NCBI GenBank assembly: GCA_003169845.1
Contig: PNAG01000006.1
Location: 62,001 to 126,000 of the forward strand
From: Candidatus Dormiibacterota bacterium
Lineage (GTDB): Bacteria; Chloroflexota; Dormibacteria; Dormibacterales; Dormibacteraceae
Direction: 5' to 3'
Length of the DNA stretch: 64,000 nt
Position numbers and translations under genes: made by a program. The notes beneath the pieces were generated by a model that worked only from the letters and a program-made list of their open reading frames with translations, was not told where the DNA came from and did no database searches. Numbering within the stretch: the first letter of the stretch is position 1; the number at the start of each line of letters is the position of its first letter. Below, one piece after another: positions 17,170 to 25,767 of the stretch.

Positions 17170-17492
17170 TTCGCGGGCGTCGATTCTTTGGCTGAAGCGG
17201 TTTTCTGCGCTTGCCTGCCCTTGAACATCTCCAGCATCCGGTCCGTGACCACAAAACCACCGACCACGTTGGTGGTGGCCAGCGTCACGGCGACGAGGCC
17301 GATGACGATGTTCAGCGGCGAAGTAGCGTTGGACGCGATGACGATGGCGCCGACAAGGATGATGCCGTGGATCGCGTTGGTCCCCGACATCAGCGGCGTG
17401 TGCAGGATGGTCGGCACCTTGGAGATGACCTCGATGCCGACGAAGATCGACAGCACGAAGAACGTCAGCTCGTTGAGCAGCTCGTTGCTCAT
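17166..17492 (-). CDS. pntAB: NAD(P) transhydrogenase membrane subunit PntAB (alpha-2)
   Basis: 108 residues with three helices (LTFFVLSIFVGIEVISKVP, GIILVGAIVIASNAT, NIVIGLVAVTLATTNVVGGFVV). It corresponds to the membrane part that in E. coli is the C-terminus of PntA. The motif HTPLMSGTNAIHG is conserved in the family. Separate alpha-1 and alpha-2 genes are the arrangement known from Rhodospirillum rubrum. Overlaps by four bases with both neighbours. Confidence 0.95.
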   Translation of the reverse strand: MSNELLNELTFFVLSIFVGIEVISKVPTILHTPLMSGTNAIHGIILVGAIVIASNATSPLNIVIGLVAVTLATTNVVGGFVVTDRMLEMFKGRQAQKTASAKESTPAK

Positions 17493-18622
17493 GCGGAGGC
17501 GGCCAGGAGCTGCTTGGCGCGCTCGTTCACGATCTCGCCCGCGTGGGTGACACAGCCGCCCTTGGTGATCTCGTCCTCGAAGTCCAGGTTGATGGCGCCG
17601 TCCTTGACCAGGTGCAGGAGCAGGTTCGCGACGTTGCGCGCGAAGAGCTGGCTCGTAGCCAGCGGCATCGTCGAGGGCACGTTTCGCGTGCCGATGATCG
17701 TGACACCGGAGACTTCGACGTCCTTGCCCGGCTGGGTCAGCTCGACGTTGCCACCGCTCTCCGAGGCGAGATCCACGATCACCGAGCCCGGACGCATGCC
17801 CTTCACCATGTCGCCGGTCACGAGCAGCGGGGCGCGACGGCCGGGTATCGCCGCGGTGGTGATGACAACGTCCGACCTCGCCACGTGCTCGCCGATCAGG
17901 TCTCTCTGCTTGCGGAGAAATTCCTCGGACTGCTCACGCGCGTAGCCACCCTCGCCCTGCTGGCTCTCGAGCTCCAGCTCGATGAACGTCGCTCCCAGTG
18001 ACTGGACCTCCTCCTTCACCGCCGGGCGCACGTCGTAGGCAGAGACGACAGCCCCGAGCCTGCGCGCGGTGGCGATCGCCTGGAGACCGGCAACCCCGGC
18101 GCCCATGACCAGCACGCGGGCGGGTGCGACCGTCCCGGCCGCGGTCATCATCATCGGGAAGAACTTGCCGAGCCGGCCAGCGGCCATCAACACCGCCTTG
18201 TAGCCGGCGGCCGACGCCTGAGATGAGAGCGCGTCCATCGACTGCGCTCGCGAAATCCGCGGCAGGAGCTCCAGGCTGAACGCGGTCACGCCCCGCTTGG
18301 CCAGCGCCTTGACGATGTCCGCCTGCGTGGCCGGCTGGAGGAAGCTGATCAGCACCGATCCGCTCTTGAGCTCTTCGACCTCATTGGCGTCGGGAGCCTG
18401 CACCTTGAGCACCACGTCCGCGTCCTTGAGCAGGGCGGCGGCGCTCTTGACGACCTTGACCCCGGCCTTCTCGTAGGCGTCGTCGGGAACGTAAGCCCCG
18501 GCGCCGGCTCCAGATTCGACGCTCACGTCCAGCCCCGCCGCGATGAGCTTGGTCGCGGTATCGGGTACGAGGGCGACGCGCTGCTCGTCCCCCGCCCTCT
18601 CTTTCGGAATTGCGACCTTCAC
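17489..18622 (-). CDS. pntAA: NAD(P) transhydrogenase alpha-1 subunit PntAA
   Basis: 377 residues, soluble domain I that binds NAD(H). The alanine dehydrogenase-like N-terminus is KVAIPKERAGDEQRVALVPDT. The dinucleotide fold is VLVMGAGVAGLQAIATARRLGAVVSAYDVRP near residues 170-200. The mobile-loop region follows, and it lacks the membrane helices, which are supplied by pntAB. GTG start. Divergent from korA with a 77-base gap, which could hold shared control elements. Confidence 0.95.
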   Translation of the reverse strand: MKVAIPKERAGDEQRVALVPDTATKLIAAGLDVSVESGAGAGAYVPDDAYEKAGVKVVKSAAALLKDADVVLKVQAPDANEVEELKSGSVLISFLQPATQADIVKALAKRGVTAFSLELLPRISRAQSMDALSSQASAAGYKAVLMAAGRLGKFFPMMMTAAGTVAPARVLVMGAGVAGLQAIATARRLGAVVSAYDVRPAVKEEVQSLGATFIELELESQQGEGGYAREQSEEFLRKQRDLIGEHVARSDVVITTAAIPGRRAPLLVTGDMVKGMRPGSVIVDLASESGGNVELTQPGKDVEVSGVTIIGTRNVPSTMPLATSQLFARNVANLLLHLVKDGAINLDFEDEITKGGCVTHAGEIVNERAKQLLAASA

Positions 18623-18699
18623 AGATTGGCCACTCTAAGGAATCGAGGCTAGTTGCTGCAGACGCGTAAAATCCTTAATCCGCGGCAGAAAGAAGCAAA

Positions 18700-20505
18700 G
18701 TGACGCAGCACATCATCAACGACCTCACCATTCAGGCCGCCACGGTCAACGGTTCCGGAAGCCAGACCGCCAACCTGGTTTTGACCCGGGCGATCTTCCA
18801 CATGGGCATTCCCGTCGCCCCGAAAAACGTCTTTCCCTCCAACATCGAGGGGCTCCCCACCTGGTACCAGCTCCGGGTCACTCAGGAAGGGCACATGGCC
18901 CGGTCGGACAAGGTGGACATCCTCGTCGCCTTCAACCCATCGACCTGGCGCCAGGACCTGAAGACGGTGCGCCCAGGCGGTGTCGTAATCCACGAAGAGG
19001 TTTTCTCGACCGCGGACGTCCGCTCGGATGTCATCTACTACCCGGTCCCGTTCTCCAAGCTGGCCAAGGCGAAGATTCAGAACGACACGCTGCGTAAACA
19101 GCTGACCAACATGATCTACGTCGGAGTCGTCGCGGGCGTTCTGGGGATTCCCCTCGAGGCCCTCGAGCACGGCGTGAAACGGCAGTTCCTGACCAAGCCG
19201 AAGGCGGTGCAGGTGAACGTAGACGCCATCAAGATCGGTCACGACTACTGGCAGGACAACTTCTCCAAGCAGGACCCGTACCGGTTGGAGCCGATGACCG
19301 GAATCGTGGAAGGCAAGGTGCTCGTCGAGGGCAACCAGGCGGCAGCGCTCGGCGCACTGATGGGAGGCGTCACGGTCGCCGCCTGGTACCCGATTACGCC
19401 CTCCTCGTCCGTCTGCGAGAACCTCATCGCCTACTCGGAACGATTCCGGACCGACTCAAAAACCGGCGAGAAGCTCATCTCGATCGTCCAGGCCGAGGAC
19501 GAGCTCGCGGCGGTAGGGATGGCAATCGGCGCCGGTTGGGCGGGTGCGCGGGCGATGACGTCAACCTCCGGACCCGGCATCTCGCTGATGGCCGAGTTCG
19601 TCGGACTCGGCTACTACGCCGAGGTGCCTGTGGTCATCTTCGACATCCAGCGCATCGGCCCTTCGACAGGCCTGCCCACGCGAACGTCGCAGGCGGACGT
19701 CGCTTTTGCTTTCAGCCTGTCGCACGGCGACACCAGGCACATCGTGCTGCTTCCCGGGACGGTCGAGGAGTGCTACGAGTTCGCGCGGGACGCGTTCGAC
19801 TACGCGGACCGCTTCCAGACCCCGGTCTTCATGCTGTCCGACCTCGACCTGGGGATGAACCTGTGGATGACGCCTGAGTTCAAATACCCCGAGAAGCCGT
19901 TTGACCGCGGCAAGGTCCTTGCGAAGGCAGACCTGGAGCGGCTGGCCGGCGAATGGGGGCGCTACCGCGACGTGGACGGTGACGGCGTGACCTATCGCAC
20001 GCTTCCCGGCACGGACCACCCGGCGGCGGGCTACTTCACGCGCGGGTCGGGCCACGACGAATTTGCGCGGTATACGGAGAGCGCGGAGGCGTACGCGCAG
20101 AACATGGACCGCCTGGCGCGCAAGCTCGAGACGGCCCGGCACACGCTGCCCGCGCCAATCGTCGATGAGGGGACCGGGTCATCGACCGGATTGATCGCAT
20201 TCGGCTCGACACATGCCGCCGTGCTCGAGGCGCGCGAGGCGCTGGCCGCGGCGGGCAAGCCGGTCGACTACCTTCGCCTGCGCGCCCTGCCCCTTTCCGA
20301 CGAGGTGGCCGCCTTCGTGTCGCGCCACGAACGCGTTTACGTCGTCGAGCAGAACCGCGACGGACAGGTTTATGACCTCGTGCGGCTGGCGCTACCGGCA
20401 CACCTGGTCGACAGGGTCCGCTCGATCCGCCACTACAACGGCCAGCCCATCCCGGCCGTGGCCATCACCGAGCCGCTGCTGCAAACGGAGGGCGTACCCG
20501 CATGA
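18700..20505 (+). CDS. korA: 2-oxoacid:ferredoxin oxidoreductase, fused gamma-alpha subunit (KorA)
   Basis: 601 residues. The gamma domain (about 1-190: NGSGSQTANLVLTRAIFHMG, SDKVDILVAFNP) is fused ahead of the alpha pyrimidine-binding domain (about 205-600: EGNQAAALGALMGGVTVAAWYPITPSS, STSGPGISLMAEFVGLG, GPSTGLPTRTSQAD). With KorB it oxidatively decarboxylates a 2-oxoacid, most likely 2-oxoglutarate, to the acyl-CoA using TPP and reduces ferredoxin. This could replace the NAD-linked dehydrogenase in the TCA cycle. GTG start with AGAAAGAAG upstream. korB overlaps by four bases. A TAAAAT box near 18666 could be the promoter -10. Confidence 0.93.
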   Translation: MTQHIINDLTIQAATVNGSGSQTANLVLTRAIFHMGIPVAPKNVFPSNIEGLPTWYQLRVTQEGHMARSDKVDILVAFNPSTWRQDLKTVRPGGVVIHEEVFSTADVRSDVIYYPVPFSKLAKAKIQNDTLRKQLTNMIYVGVVAGVLGIPLEALEHGVKRQFLTKPKAVQVNVDAIKIGHDYWQDNFSKQDPYRLEPMTGIVEGKVLVEGNQAAALGALMGGVTVAAWYPITPSSSVCENLIAYSERFRTDSKTGEKLISIVQAEDELAAVGMAIGAGWAGARAMTSTSGPGISLMAEFVGLGYYAEVPVVIFDIQRIGPSTGLPTRTSQADVAFAFSLSHGDTRHIVLLPGTVEECYEFARDAFDYADRFQTPVFMLSDLDLGMNLWMTPEFKYPEKPFDRGKVLAKADLERLAGEWGRYRDVDGDGVTYRTLPGTDHPAAGYFTRGSGHDEFARYTESAEAYAQNMDRLARKLETARHTLPAPIVDEGTGSSTGLIAFGSTHAAVLEAREALAAAGKPVDYLRLRALPLSDEVAAFVSRHERVYVVEQNRDGQVYDLVRLALPAHLVDRVRSIRHYNGQPIPAVAITEPLLQTEGVPA

Positions 20506-21524
20506 GCGCAACCCTGAACCACATCGGACTTCCACGCGACGCCTACAAAGGTGCGGCGACGACCCTCTGCGCCGGATGTGGACACAACTCGATCACCAAC
20601 CACATGATCAAGGCGCTGTACGAGCTCGGAATCGAGCCGCACCGGCTGGCCAAGATGTCCGGCATCGGCTGCTCCTCCAAGACGCCGGCCTACTTCGTCG
20701 AGTCCGCCCACGGCTTCAACGGCGTGCATGGCCGCATGCCCTCGCTGACGACGGGGGCTCAGCTCGCCAACCGGCAGCTCATCATGCTCGGCGTCTCAGG
20801 GGACGGTGACACCGCTTCGATCGGCCTCGGCCAGTTCCTGCACATGATCCGGCGCAACGTCGACTGCACGTACATCATCGAGGACAACGGCACCTATGGC
20901 CTGACCAAGGGCCAGTTCTCGGCCACCGCGGACCTCGGCTCTGTGCAGAAGAAGGGCGCGGTCAACACCTTCCAACCCATCGATCCGTGCGCGGTCGCCT
21001 TGACGCTTGGGTGCTCGTTCGTCGCGCGCTCCTTCAGCGGCGACGGTAAGCAGGTCGTCCCGCTGATCAAGGCTGCCATCGCTCACCGCGGAACGGCAAT
21101 CATCGACATCATCTCGCCGTGCGTGACCTTCAACGACCACGACGGATCGACTAAGAGCTACAGCTGGGTCAAGGACCACGAGGAATCGATCGCTGACGTC
21201 TCCTTCATACCGTTTTTCGAGGAGGTTCACGTCGACTACGAGCCCGGAACAATCCGCGACGTCGAGCTCCACGACGGTTCGCACATCGTGCTCAAGAAGC
21301 TGGGCGAGGACCACGACCCAACCGACAGGCGCGCCGCGATGCGCGTGATCGAGGAAGGACGCGCGGCCGGTCACCTCGTGACGGGGCTGCTCTACCTCGA
21401 CACGACCATGGATGACTTCGCGACCACGGAGCAGATCCCGCAGCGCCCCCTCAAGGACCTGGGCGAAGGTGAGTTGAGACCGACTCGCGATCAGTTCGCC
21501 CAGGTCATGTCCGAGTTCGCCTGA
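20502..21524 (+). CDS. korB: 2-oxoacid:ferredoxin oxidoreductase beta subunit (KorB)
   Basis: 340 residues. It carries the TPP/Mg2+ motif SGDGDTASIGLGQFLHMIRRN ... DNGTYGLTKGQ near residues 105-145. The N-terminal CAGCGHN gives two Cys, and Cys residues in GIGCSS and further on (SPCVTF) match the set that binds the [4Fe-4S] cluster in this family. No separate ferredoxin-like subunit is encoded, so electrons presumably go to a free ferredoxin. Translationally coupled to korA. Confidence 0.94.
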   Translation: MSATLNHIGLPRDAYKGAATTLCAGCGHNSITNHMIKALYELGIEPHRLAKMSGIGCSSKTPAYFVESAHGFNGVHGRMPSLTTGAQLANRQLIMLGVSGDGDTASIGLGQFLHMIRRNVDCTYIIEDNGTYGLTKGQFSATADLGSVQKKGAVNTFQPIDPCAVALTLGCSFVARSFSGDGKQVVPLIKAAIAHRGTAIIDIISPCVTFNDHDGSTKSYSWVKDHEESIADVSFIPFFEEVHVDYEPGTIRDVELHDGSHIVLKKLGEDHDPTDRRAAMRVIEEGRAAGHLVTGLLYLDTTMDDFATTEQIPQRPLKDLGEGELRPTRDQFAQVMSEFA

Positions 21525-21538
21525 GCCCCGGAAAACAA

Positions 21539-21576
21539 CCCCACGAAGTCAGAGCCTTCGGCGTGACTTCGCGGGG
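21539..21576. repeat. Palindromic intergenic repeat, copy 1 (family shared with 54769-54806)
   Basis: CCCCACGAAGTC at 21539-21550 and GACTTCGCGGGG at 21565-21576 form a 12-base inverted repeat with one mismatch and a 14-base loop. The loop contains GCCTTCGGC, itself a mini-hairpin. It lies just after korB and is followed by ACCCCTTCAG, as in the second copy. Confidence 0.75.
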
Positions 21577-21616
21577 ACCCCTTCAGACAGACCCGCCGGC
21601 AGCTCAGAACGAACTC

Positions 21617-22219
21617 TTGCGCGGGACCCGGCTGGTCGCCCGTCGCGACCCGGCGATGGCGCGACTGATCAAGGCCGCCGGCCCGATCGAGCTGCGCGAT
21701 GCCTTCGACGACAGCTTCGCAGCGCTGGTGCGCTCGATCATGTACCAGCAGCTGGCGGGCGCCGCCGCGGCCACGATCCACGGGCGATTCTTGAACCTGT
21801 TCGCAGATGGCCTCTCCCCCGCCGCGGCGCTGGCCCTGCCTGAAGGCATCATGCGGACGGCCGGCGTCAGCGGCGCGAAAGCGGCGGCGATCACGGATCT
21901 CGCGCGCAAGGTGGAAGACGGGACGGTGCCTCTGCACGACGTCGACTCGCTCTCGGACGACGACCTGGTTGCGCGCCTGGTCCAGGTCCGAGGCATCGGC
22001 CGGTGGACGGCCGAGATGTTCCTGATCTTCCAGCTTCGCCGGCTCGACGTCTGGCCGGTCGACGACTATGGCGTCCGCAAGGGCTGGGCGCTCGCCCACA
22101 AGCTCAAAGACCTCCCGACCCCGCGCGCGCTACAGGTCGAGGGCGACCGCTTCCGGCCCTTTCGGACTATCGCCGCGTGGTACTGCTGGCGCGCGGTCGA
22201 TACAGTGCTTCCGATTTAG
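21617..22219 (+). CDS. DNA-3-methyladenine glycosylase II (AlkA family, short form)
   Basis: About 200 residues, HhH-GPD fold without the AlkA N-terminal domain. The helix-hairpin-helix is LVQVRGIGRWTAEMFLIFQL and the catalytic Asp sits in VWPVDDYGVRKG, as in E. coli AlkA. It removes alkylated bases such as 3-methyladenine. The frame is open from a GTG at 21563, but the first codons there lie inside the palindromic repeat. A TTG at 21617 is preferred because it keeps the conserved LVARRDPAMARLI start. Convergent with the phosphotransferase gene. Confidence 0.87.
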   Translation: MRGTRLVARRDPAMARLIKAAGPIELRDAFDDSFAALVRSIMYQQLAGAAAATIHGRFLNLFADGLSPAAALALPEGIMRTAGVSGAKAAAITDLARKVEDGTVPLHDVDSLSDDDLVARLVQVRGIGRWTAEMFLIFQLRRLDVWPVDDYGVRKGWALAHKLKDLPTPRALQVEGDRFRPFRTIAAWYCWRAVDTVLPI

Positions 22220-22246
22220 CCGAAGCTGCGCCCTGCGCGCGCGCGG

Positions 22247-22903
22247 CTAGCGACCGTACCTTCGGCGCAGGCCCTCGACCTGCTCGTCGGACATGGGCGG
22301 GGCGCCGTACGCATCGAGAAATTCCCGCGCGTGCCCCGGACCGAAGTTGTACTGCAGGCTCCAGACAGCGGCGGCGAGGTCCTGGCGCGGATCGCCGAGC
22401 CCGGCCCCTCCGACGTCGATCAATCCGCTCAGCAAGCCGTCGCTGACCAGAATGTTGGGCAAGCAATAGTCACCGTGGATCAGGACGTTTCCACGCTTTG
22501 CGACACCGAAGGGGCAGCCCGTCGCATCCGTCGCATGGACCACGCGCAGGGTCTCTCCCAACAGGCGGGCTACGCGCGGAGGCTCCCACCCGAGAGAGTG
22601 GTGGTAGAGCGGGGTCCCCGCGATCTCGCGAGTCAGGAGCCAATCGTCGCCGGAGGCATGGAAGAAACCGACCAGCTCGGGAACCGGCCAACGGCCGTGC
22701 AGCCACTCCAGGCGGTCGCGCTCGCCGGCCAGGGCCGCCGCACGTTTTACGTAGACAGCTCCCGATTCTCCCGCCATGCGCCACACCGTTCCGGCCCAGC
22801 TCATCCAGGCGAGCTCGCCGTCGAGCTGCGTCCCTCCAAGCGCCGCTTGCGCGGCTGACCGCACCCGCCGTGGCATCCGCAAAGTGGTCGATGAAGATTC
22901 CAT
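22247..22903 (-). CDS. APH(3')-like aminoglycoside phosphotransferase family protein
   Basis: About 218 residues of the APH/choline-kinase fold. The catalytic loop is LIHGDYCLPNILV (HGDxxxxN; Asp is the base). The Mg2+-binding segment reads GLIDVGGAGLGDPRQDLAAA, where most kinases have D-[FC]-G. The order and spacing resemble APH(3') enzymes, which are usually about 260 residues, so this is a shorter relative. It could be a resistance gene or a small-molecule kinase. The start ATG 22903 has AGAGG seven bases upstream. Upstream ATGs at 22936 and downstream at 22876 are alternatives. Divergent from pepF. Confidence 0.75.
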   Translation of the reverse strand: MESSSTTLRMPRRVRSAAQAALGGTQLDGELAWMSWAGTVWRMAGESGAVYVKRAAALAGERDRLEWLHGRWPVPELVGFFHASGDDWLLTREIAGTPLYHHSLGWEPPRVARLLGETLRVVHATDATGCPFGVAKRGNVLIHGDYCLPNILVSDGLLSGLIDVGGAGLGDPRQDLAAAVWSLQYNFGPGHAREFLDAYGAPPMSDEQVEGLRRRYGR

Positions 22904-22963
22904 CAAGCGTCCTCTGTACCATGGCGAGAGCCGCAAACGTGCTCAATTCGTGGGGGGTTAGGT

Positions 22964-24664
22964 GTGGTAGTCGCTCTTCCGGAATCGCCTGATGCCTTCA
23001 GGGACGCCACCTGGGAGGACGTCGCGCCTTACTTCGAGGCGCTGGCGAACAGTCCGCTCGACCGCACAAACGTCGAGGCCTGGCTGGCGGATTGGTCCTT
23101 GTTCGAGTCCCTGCTCTCGGAGGCCGGCGCGCTGGCGAGCTTTGCCTACTCGTGTGACACCTCGGATCCCGCTCGCGAGGCGGCCCAGCTGAGGTTTGGA
23201 ACTCAGATCTCGCCGAAGGCGCGCGAGCAGCGCGTGCGGCTGCAGGAGCGCCTGGTCGAGCTCGATTACGTGAGACCCGGGCTCGAGACCACCGTTCAGC
23301 GCTTCAGCAACCAGATGCGGCTGTTCGCCGCCGCGAACGTTCCACTTTTCTCCGAGCTCTCAAAGTTGGAGACCGAGTGGTCCAAGGTCAACGGTGCGAT
23401 GACCGTCGAGTGGGACGGCGAGCTGAAGACCCCGGCTCAGCTCCTCCCGTTCCTGGAGTCAACCGACCGCGCCTTGCGCGAGCGCGCTTTCAAACTTCGC
23501 GCCAGGCCGTACATCGAGCAGCGGGACGTGCTCGCGGACATCTTCGACCGCATGTATGACCTTCGCCAGCATGTCGCGCGAAACGCAGGCTTTGCAAACT
23601 ATCGCGACTACGCGCACCTCGAAAAGAATCGCTTCGACTACACGCCGGACGATTGCCTGCGTTTTCACGAGGCGGTCGAGTCGGCTGTGCTGCCGGCCGT
23701 GGAGCGCCTAATGCGGCGGCGGCGCGGTCACATGCGCATCGACCCGCTGAGGCCTTGGGACATCACGGCCGATCCCAGGGGGCGCCCTCCACTGAAGCCG
23801 TTCCAGGACATGTCGACGCTTATCGCCCGAGCCGCCAACGTTTTCGCCCACGTCGACCCTGAGTTCGGCAGCTACTACCGCCGTATGGCGGAGGCGAATT
23901 TGCTCGACCTCGAAAACCGCAAGGGCAAGGCTCCTGGCGGCTACTGCCAGACACTCGCGTTCAGGAAGATGCCGCTCATCTTCATGAATGCGGTGGGCGT
24001 TGACGGTGACGTGCGCACCCTGCTGCACGAGGCCGGCCACGCGTTCCATTCCTTCGAAGCGTCCGCCCTCCCTCTACTGTTCCAGCGCCATCCTGGATCA
24101 GAGTTCGCCGAGGTCGCATCGATGTCGATGGAGCTTCTGGCCACGCCTTTCATCGATGCGGACAATGGCGGCTACTACAGCGAAGCTGACGCGCTGCGTT
24201 CGCGCGCGGATCTACTGGAAGGAATCGTCCTGTTCTTCCCACATTGCGCATCGGTCGATGCGTTCCAGCAATGGATTTACCTGAACGACGACGGCCGCGA
24301 CGCTGATGCGCGCGACCGCAAATGGCTCGAGCTGCGCCAGCGCTTCGAAGGCTCTTCGTTGGACTGGAGCGGTCTCGACGCAGAACGAATCGCGCGCTGG
24401 TACCAGCAGCCCCATTTCTTCGGCAGCCCGTTCTACTACATCGAATACGGGATCGCGCAGCTCGGTGCCCTTCAGGTGTGGCGGAACAGCCTCCGGGACC
24501 CGCAGGAAGCGGTCCGCGACTATCGAGGGGCCCTCACCCTGGGCGCCACCAAGCCGCTGCCGGAGCTGTTCAAGGCGGCGGGCGCGAGGCTGATGTTCGA
24601 CAGCGAAGGGATGCGCGAATTGATTTCGGTGGTGGAGGAGGAGCTCGCCAAGCTCCACGACTGA
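22964..24664 (+). CDS. M3-family zinc oligoendopeptidase (PepF-like)
   Basis: 566 residues, cytoplasmic peptidase that cleaves short peptides. The zinc site is HEAGHAFH within DVRTLLHEAGHAFHSFEA near residues 350-360, and the third ligand Glu is in EFAEVASMSMELL about 25 residues later. The C-terminal PFYYIEYGIAQLGALQVW is typical of the M3B clade. It starts at GTG 22964, preceded by GGGGGG. It ends before a 206-base hairpin-rich gap. Confidence 0.92.
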   Translation: MVVALPESPDAFRDATWEDVAPYFEALANSPLDRTNVEAWLADWSLFESLLSEAGALASFAYSCDTSDPAREAAQLRFGTQISPKAREQRVRLQERLVELDYVRPGLETTVQRFSNQMRLFAAANVPLFSELSKLETEWSKVNGAMTVEWDGELKTPAQLLPFLESTDRALRERAFKLRARPYIEQRDVLADIFDRMYDLRQHVARNAGFANYRDYAHLEKNRFDYTPDDCLRFHEAVESAVLPAVERLMRRRRGHMRIDPLRPWDITADPRGRPPLKPFQDMSTLIARAANVFAHVDPEFGSYYRRMAEANLLDLENRKGKAPGGYCQTLAFRKMPLIFMNAVGVDGDVRTLLHEAGHAFHSFEASALPLLFQRHPGSEFAEVASMSMELLATPFIDADNGGYYSEADALRSRADLLEGIVLFFPHCASVDAFQQWIYLNDDGRDADARDRKWLELRQRFEGSSLDWSGLDAERIARWYQQPHFFGSPFYYIEYGIAQLGALQVWRNSLRDPQEAVRDYRGALTLGATKPLPELFKAAGARLMFDSEGMRELISVVEEELAKLHD

Positions 24665-24669
24665 CGGTA

Positions 24670-24829
24670 TGAGGCAAAACCCGGATGGTTTTGCCTCATC
24701 GCCCGGTTCGGCTTCGCCGAACGGGGCTGCTCCCATTCCGGTATATCGATGGGACTTGGCTAAGAGGCTGAAGCGCAGCGACGCGCGGAGACGGAAGTAC
24801 AAAGTTGCGACCGGGCGGAGCCCGGTCGC
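24670..24829. other. Cluster of three perfect hairpins between convergent genes
   Basis: Hairpin 1 spans 24670-24698: TGAGGCAAAAC and GTTTTGCCTCA, an 11-bp stem with a 7-base loop. Hairpin 2 spans 24701-24727: GTTCGGC, TTC, GCCGAAC within a GC-rich outer stem. Hairpin 3 spans 24807-24829: GCGACCGGGC and GCCCGGTCGC, a 10-bp stem with a 3-base loop. They lie in the 206-base gap between pepF and the convergent alkA-like gene. They may end both transcripts, although none is followed by a proper T-run. Confidence 0.65.
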
Positions 24830-24870
24830 CCCTGCGACGCTGGCATCGAAGCAGTGATAAGGCCGCGGGC

Positions 24871-25767
24871 CTAGTTGTTGATGATGTTGCGCAGCGGCTG
24901 TTTCGGACCGAAGCGAGGTGCGGTGATACCTGAGATTGTCAAGAGCCGGATCACTCGGCCTCGTTGCCCGGCATAAGGGGCGAGGAGCTCCAGCATCCGC
25001 TCGTCGCTGGATCGCGCGGTCCCGTCGAGCGCGTAGCCGACCGCGTGAGGTAGGTGGTAGTCGCCAACAGGCACGGCGTCAGGGTCTCCCAGCGCCACCA
25101 GAGCAACCTTGGCGGCGGTCCACGGGCCGACTCCCGGGAACGCCTGAAGCCGGCGATACGCGCTCGGCAGGTCCATCGCCGTGGTTTCCTCGAGACGGTT
25201 CGCGCTCCTCGCGGCCCGGATGATCACCTCGGCGCGCCGGCGCTCGACGCCGAAGCGGTGGAAAGCCCAGTAAGGAGTTCGCGCCAGGACCTGCGCCGAC
25301 GGCGGCAGCTTCAGACCCTCCGGCCCCGGGGCGACCTCGCCGAGGGCATGGACGAGCGCCCGATAGGCCGCCTCTGCCTCGATGGTGGTCACCTTCTGTG
25401 CCAGCACGGCGGGCACGAGCGCCTCGAAGACCGCATCCGTCCTGGGAAGGCGCAACCCGGGGTGACGGCGGTGCAGCTCGGCGATCAGGCGGTGCTGCGG
25501 CCGGAAGGCGCTGGGGTCGTCCCGCTCCCCGCAAAGCGCGCCGGCTCGCGCGGACGCCCATTCCGCACCAGGGCCCCACGCCTCCACCTCGATCCTTCCT
25601 GGCGAACAGCTCAGGTGGATGGTCGATGGGCCTTCCGGGGTTCGCGTGGCGCGCCAGACGTCGTCGTGGTGGATCCTCAGCGAGGGACCGAGCCCGATCG
25701 GGGCCAGTGTGGAAAAGACGTCGAGCGGCCGGTCGGTCTCGAATGCCGTTCGCACCTGCGGTTCCAC
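24871..25767 (-). CDS. DNA-3-methyladenine glycosylase (AlkA family, long form)
   Basis: 298 residues. The HhH is LQAFPGVGPWTAAKVALVAL and the catalytic Asp is in AVPVGDYHLPHAV. The N-terminal third (LAPIGLGPSLRIHHDDVWRAT) looks like an AlkA_N/TBP-like half, and LVPAVLAQKVTTIEAEAAYRALV is the conserved substrate-pocket helix. Predicted to excise alkylated purines. GTG start overlaps the stop of the histidine kinase gene (TAGTG), so its translation is coupled to that of the kinase. Confidence 0.85.
   Translation of the reverse strand: MEPQVRTAFETDRPLDVFSTLAPIGLGPSLRIHHDDVWRATRTPEGPSTIHLSCSPGRIEVEAWGPGAEWASARAGALCGERDDPSAFRPQHRLIAELHRRHPGLRLPRTDAVFEALVPAVLAQKVTTIEAEAAYRALVHALGEVAPGPEGLKLPPSAQVLARTPYWAFHRFGVERRRAEVIIRAARSANRLEETTAMDLPSAYRRLQAFPGVGPWTAAKVALVALGDPDAVPVGDYHLPHAVGYALDGTARSSDERMLELLAPYAGQRGRVIRLLTISGITAPRFGPKQPLRNIINN

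Noticed and set aside
24669..24857. 62-codon open frame in the hairpin-rich gap
   Set aside because: It is made of the hairpin sequences themselves and has no recognisable domain or ribosome site.
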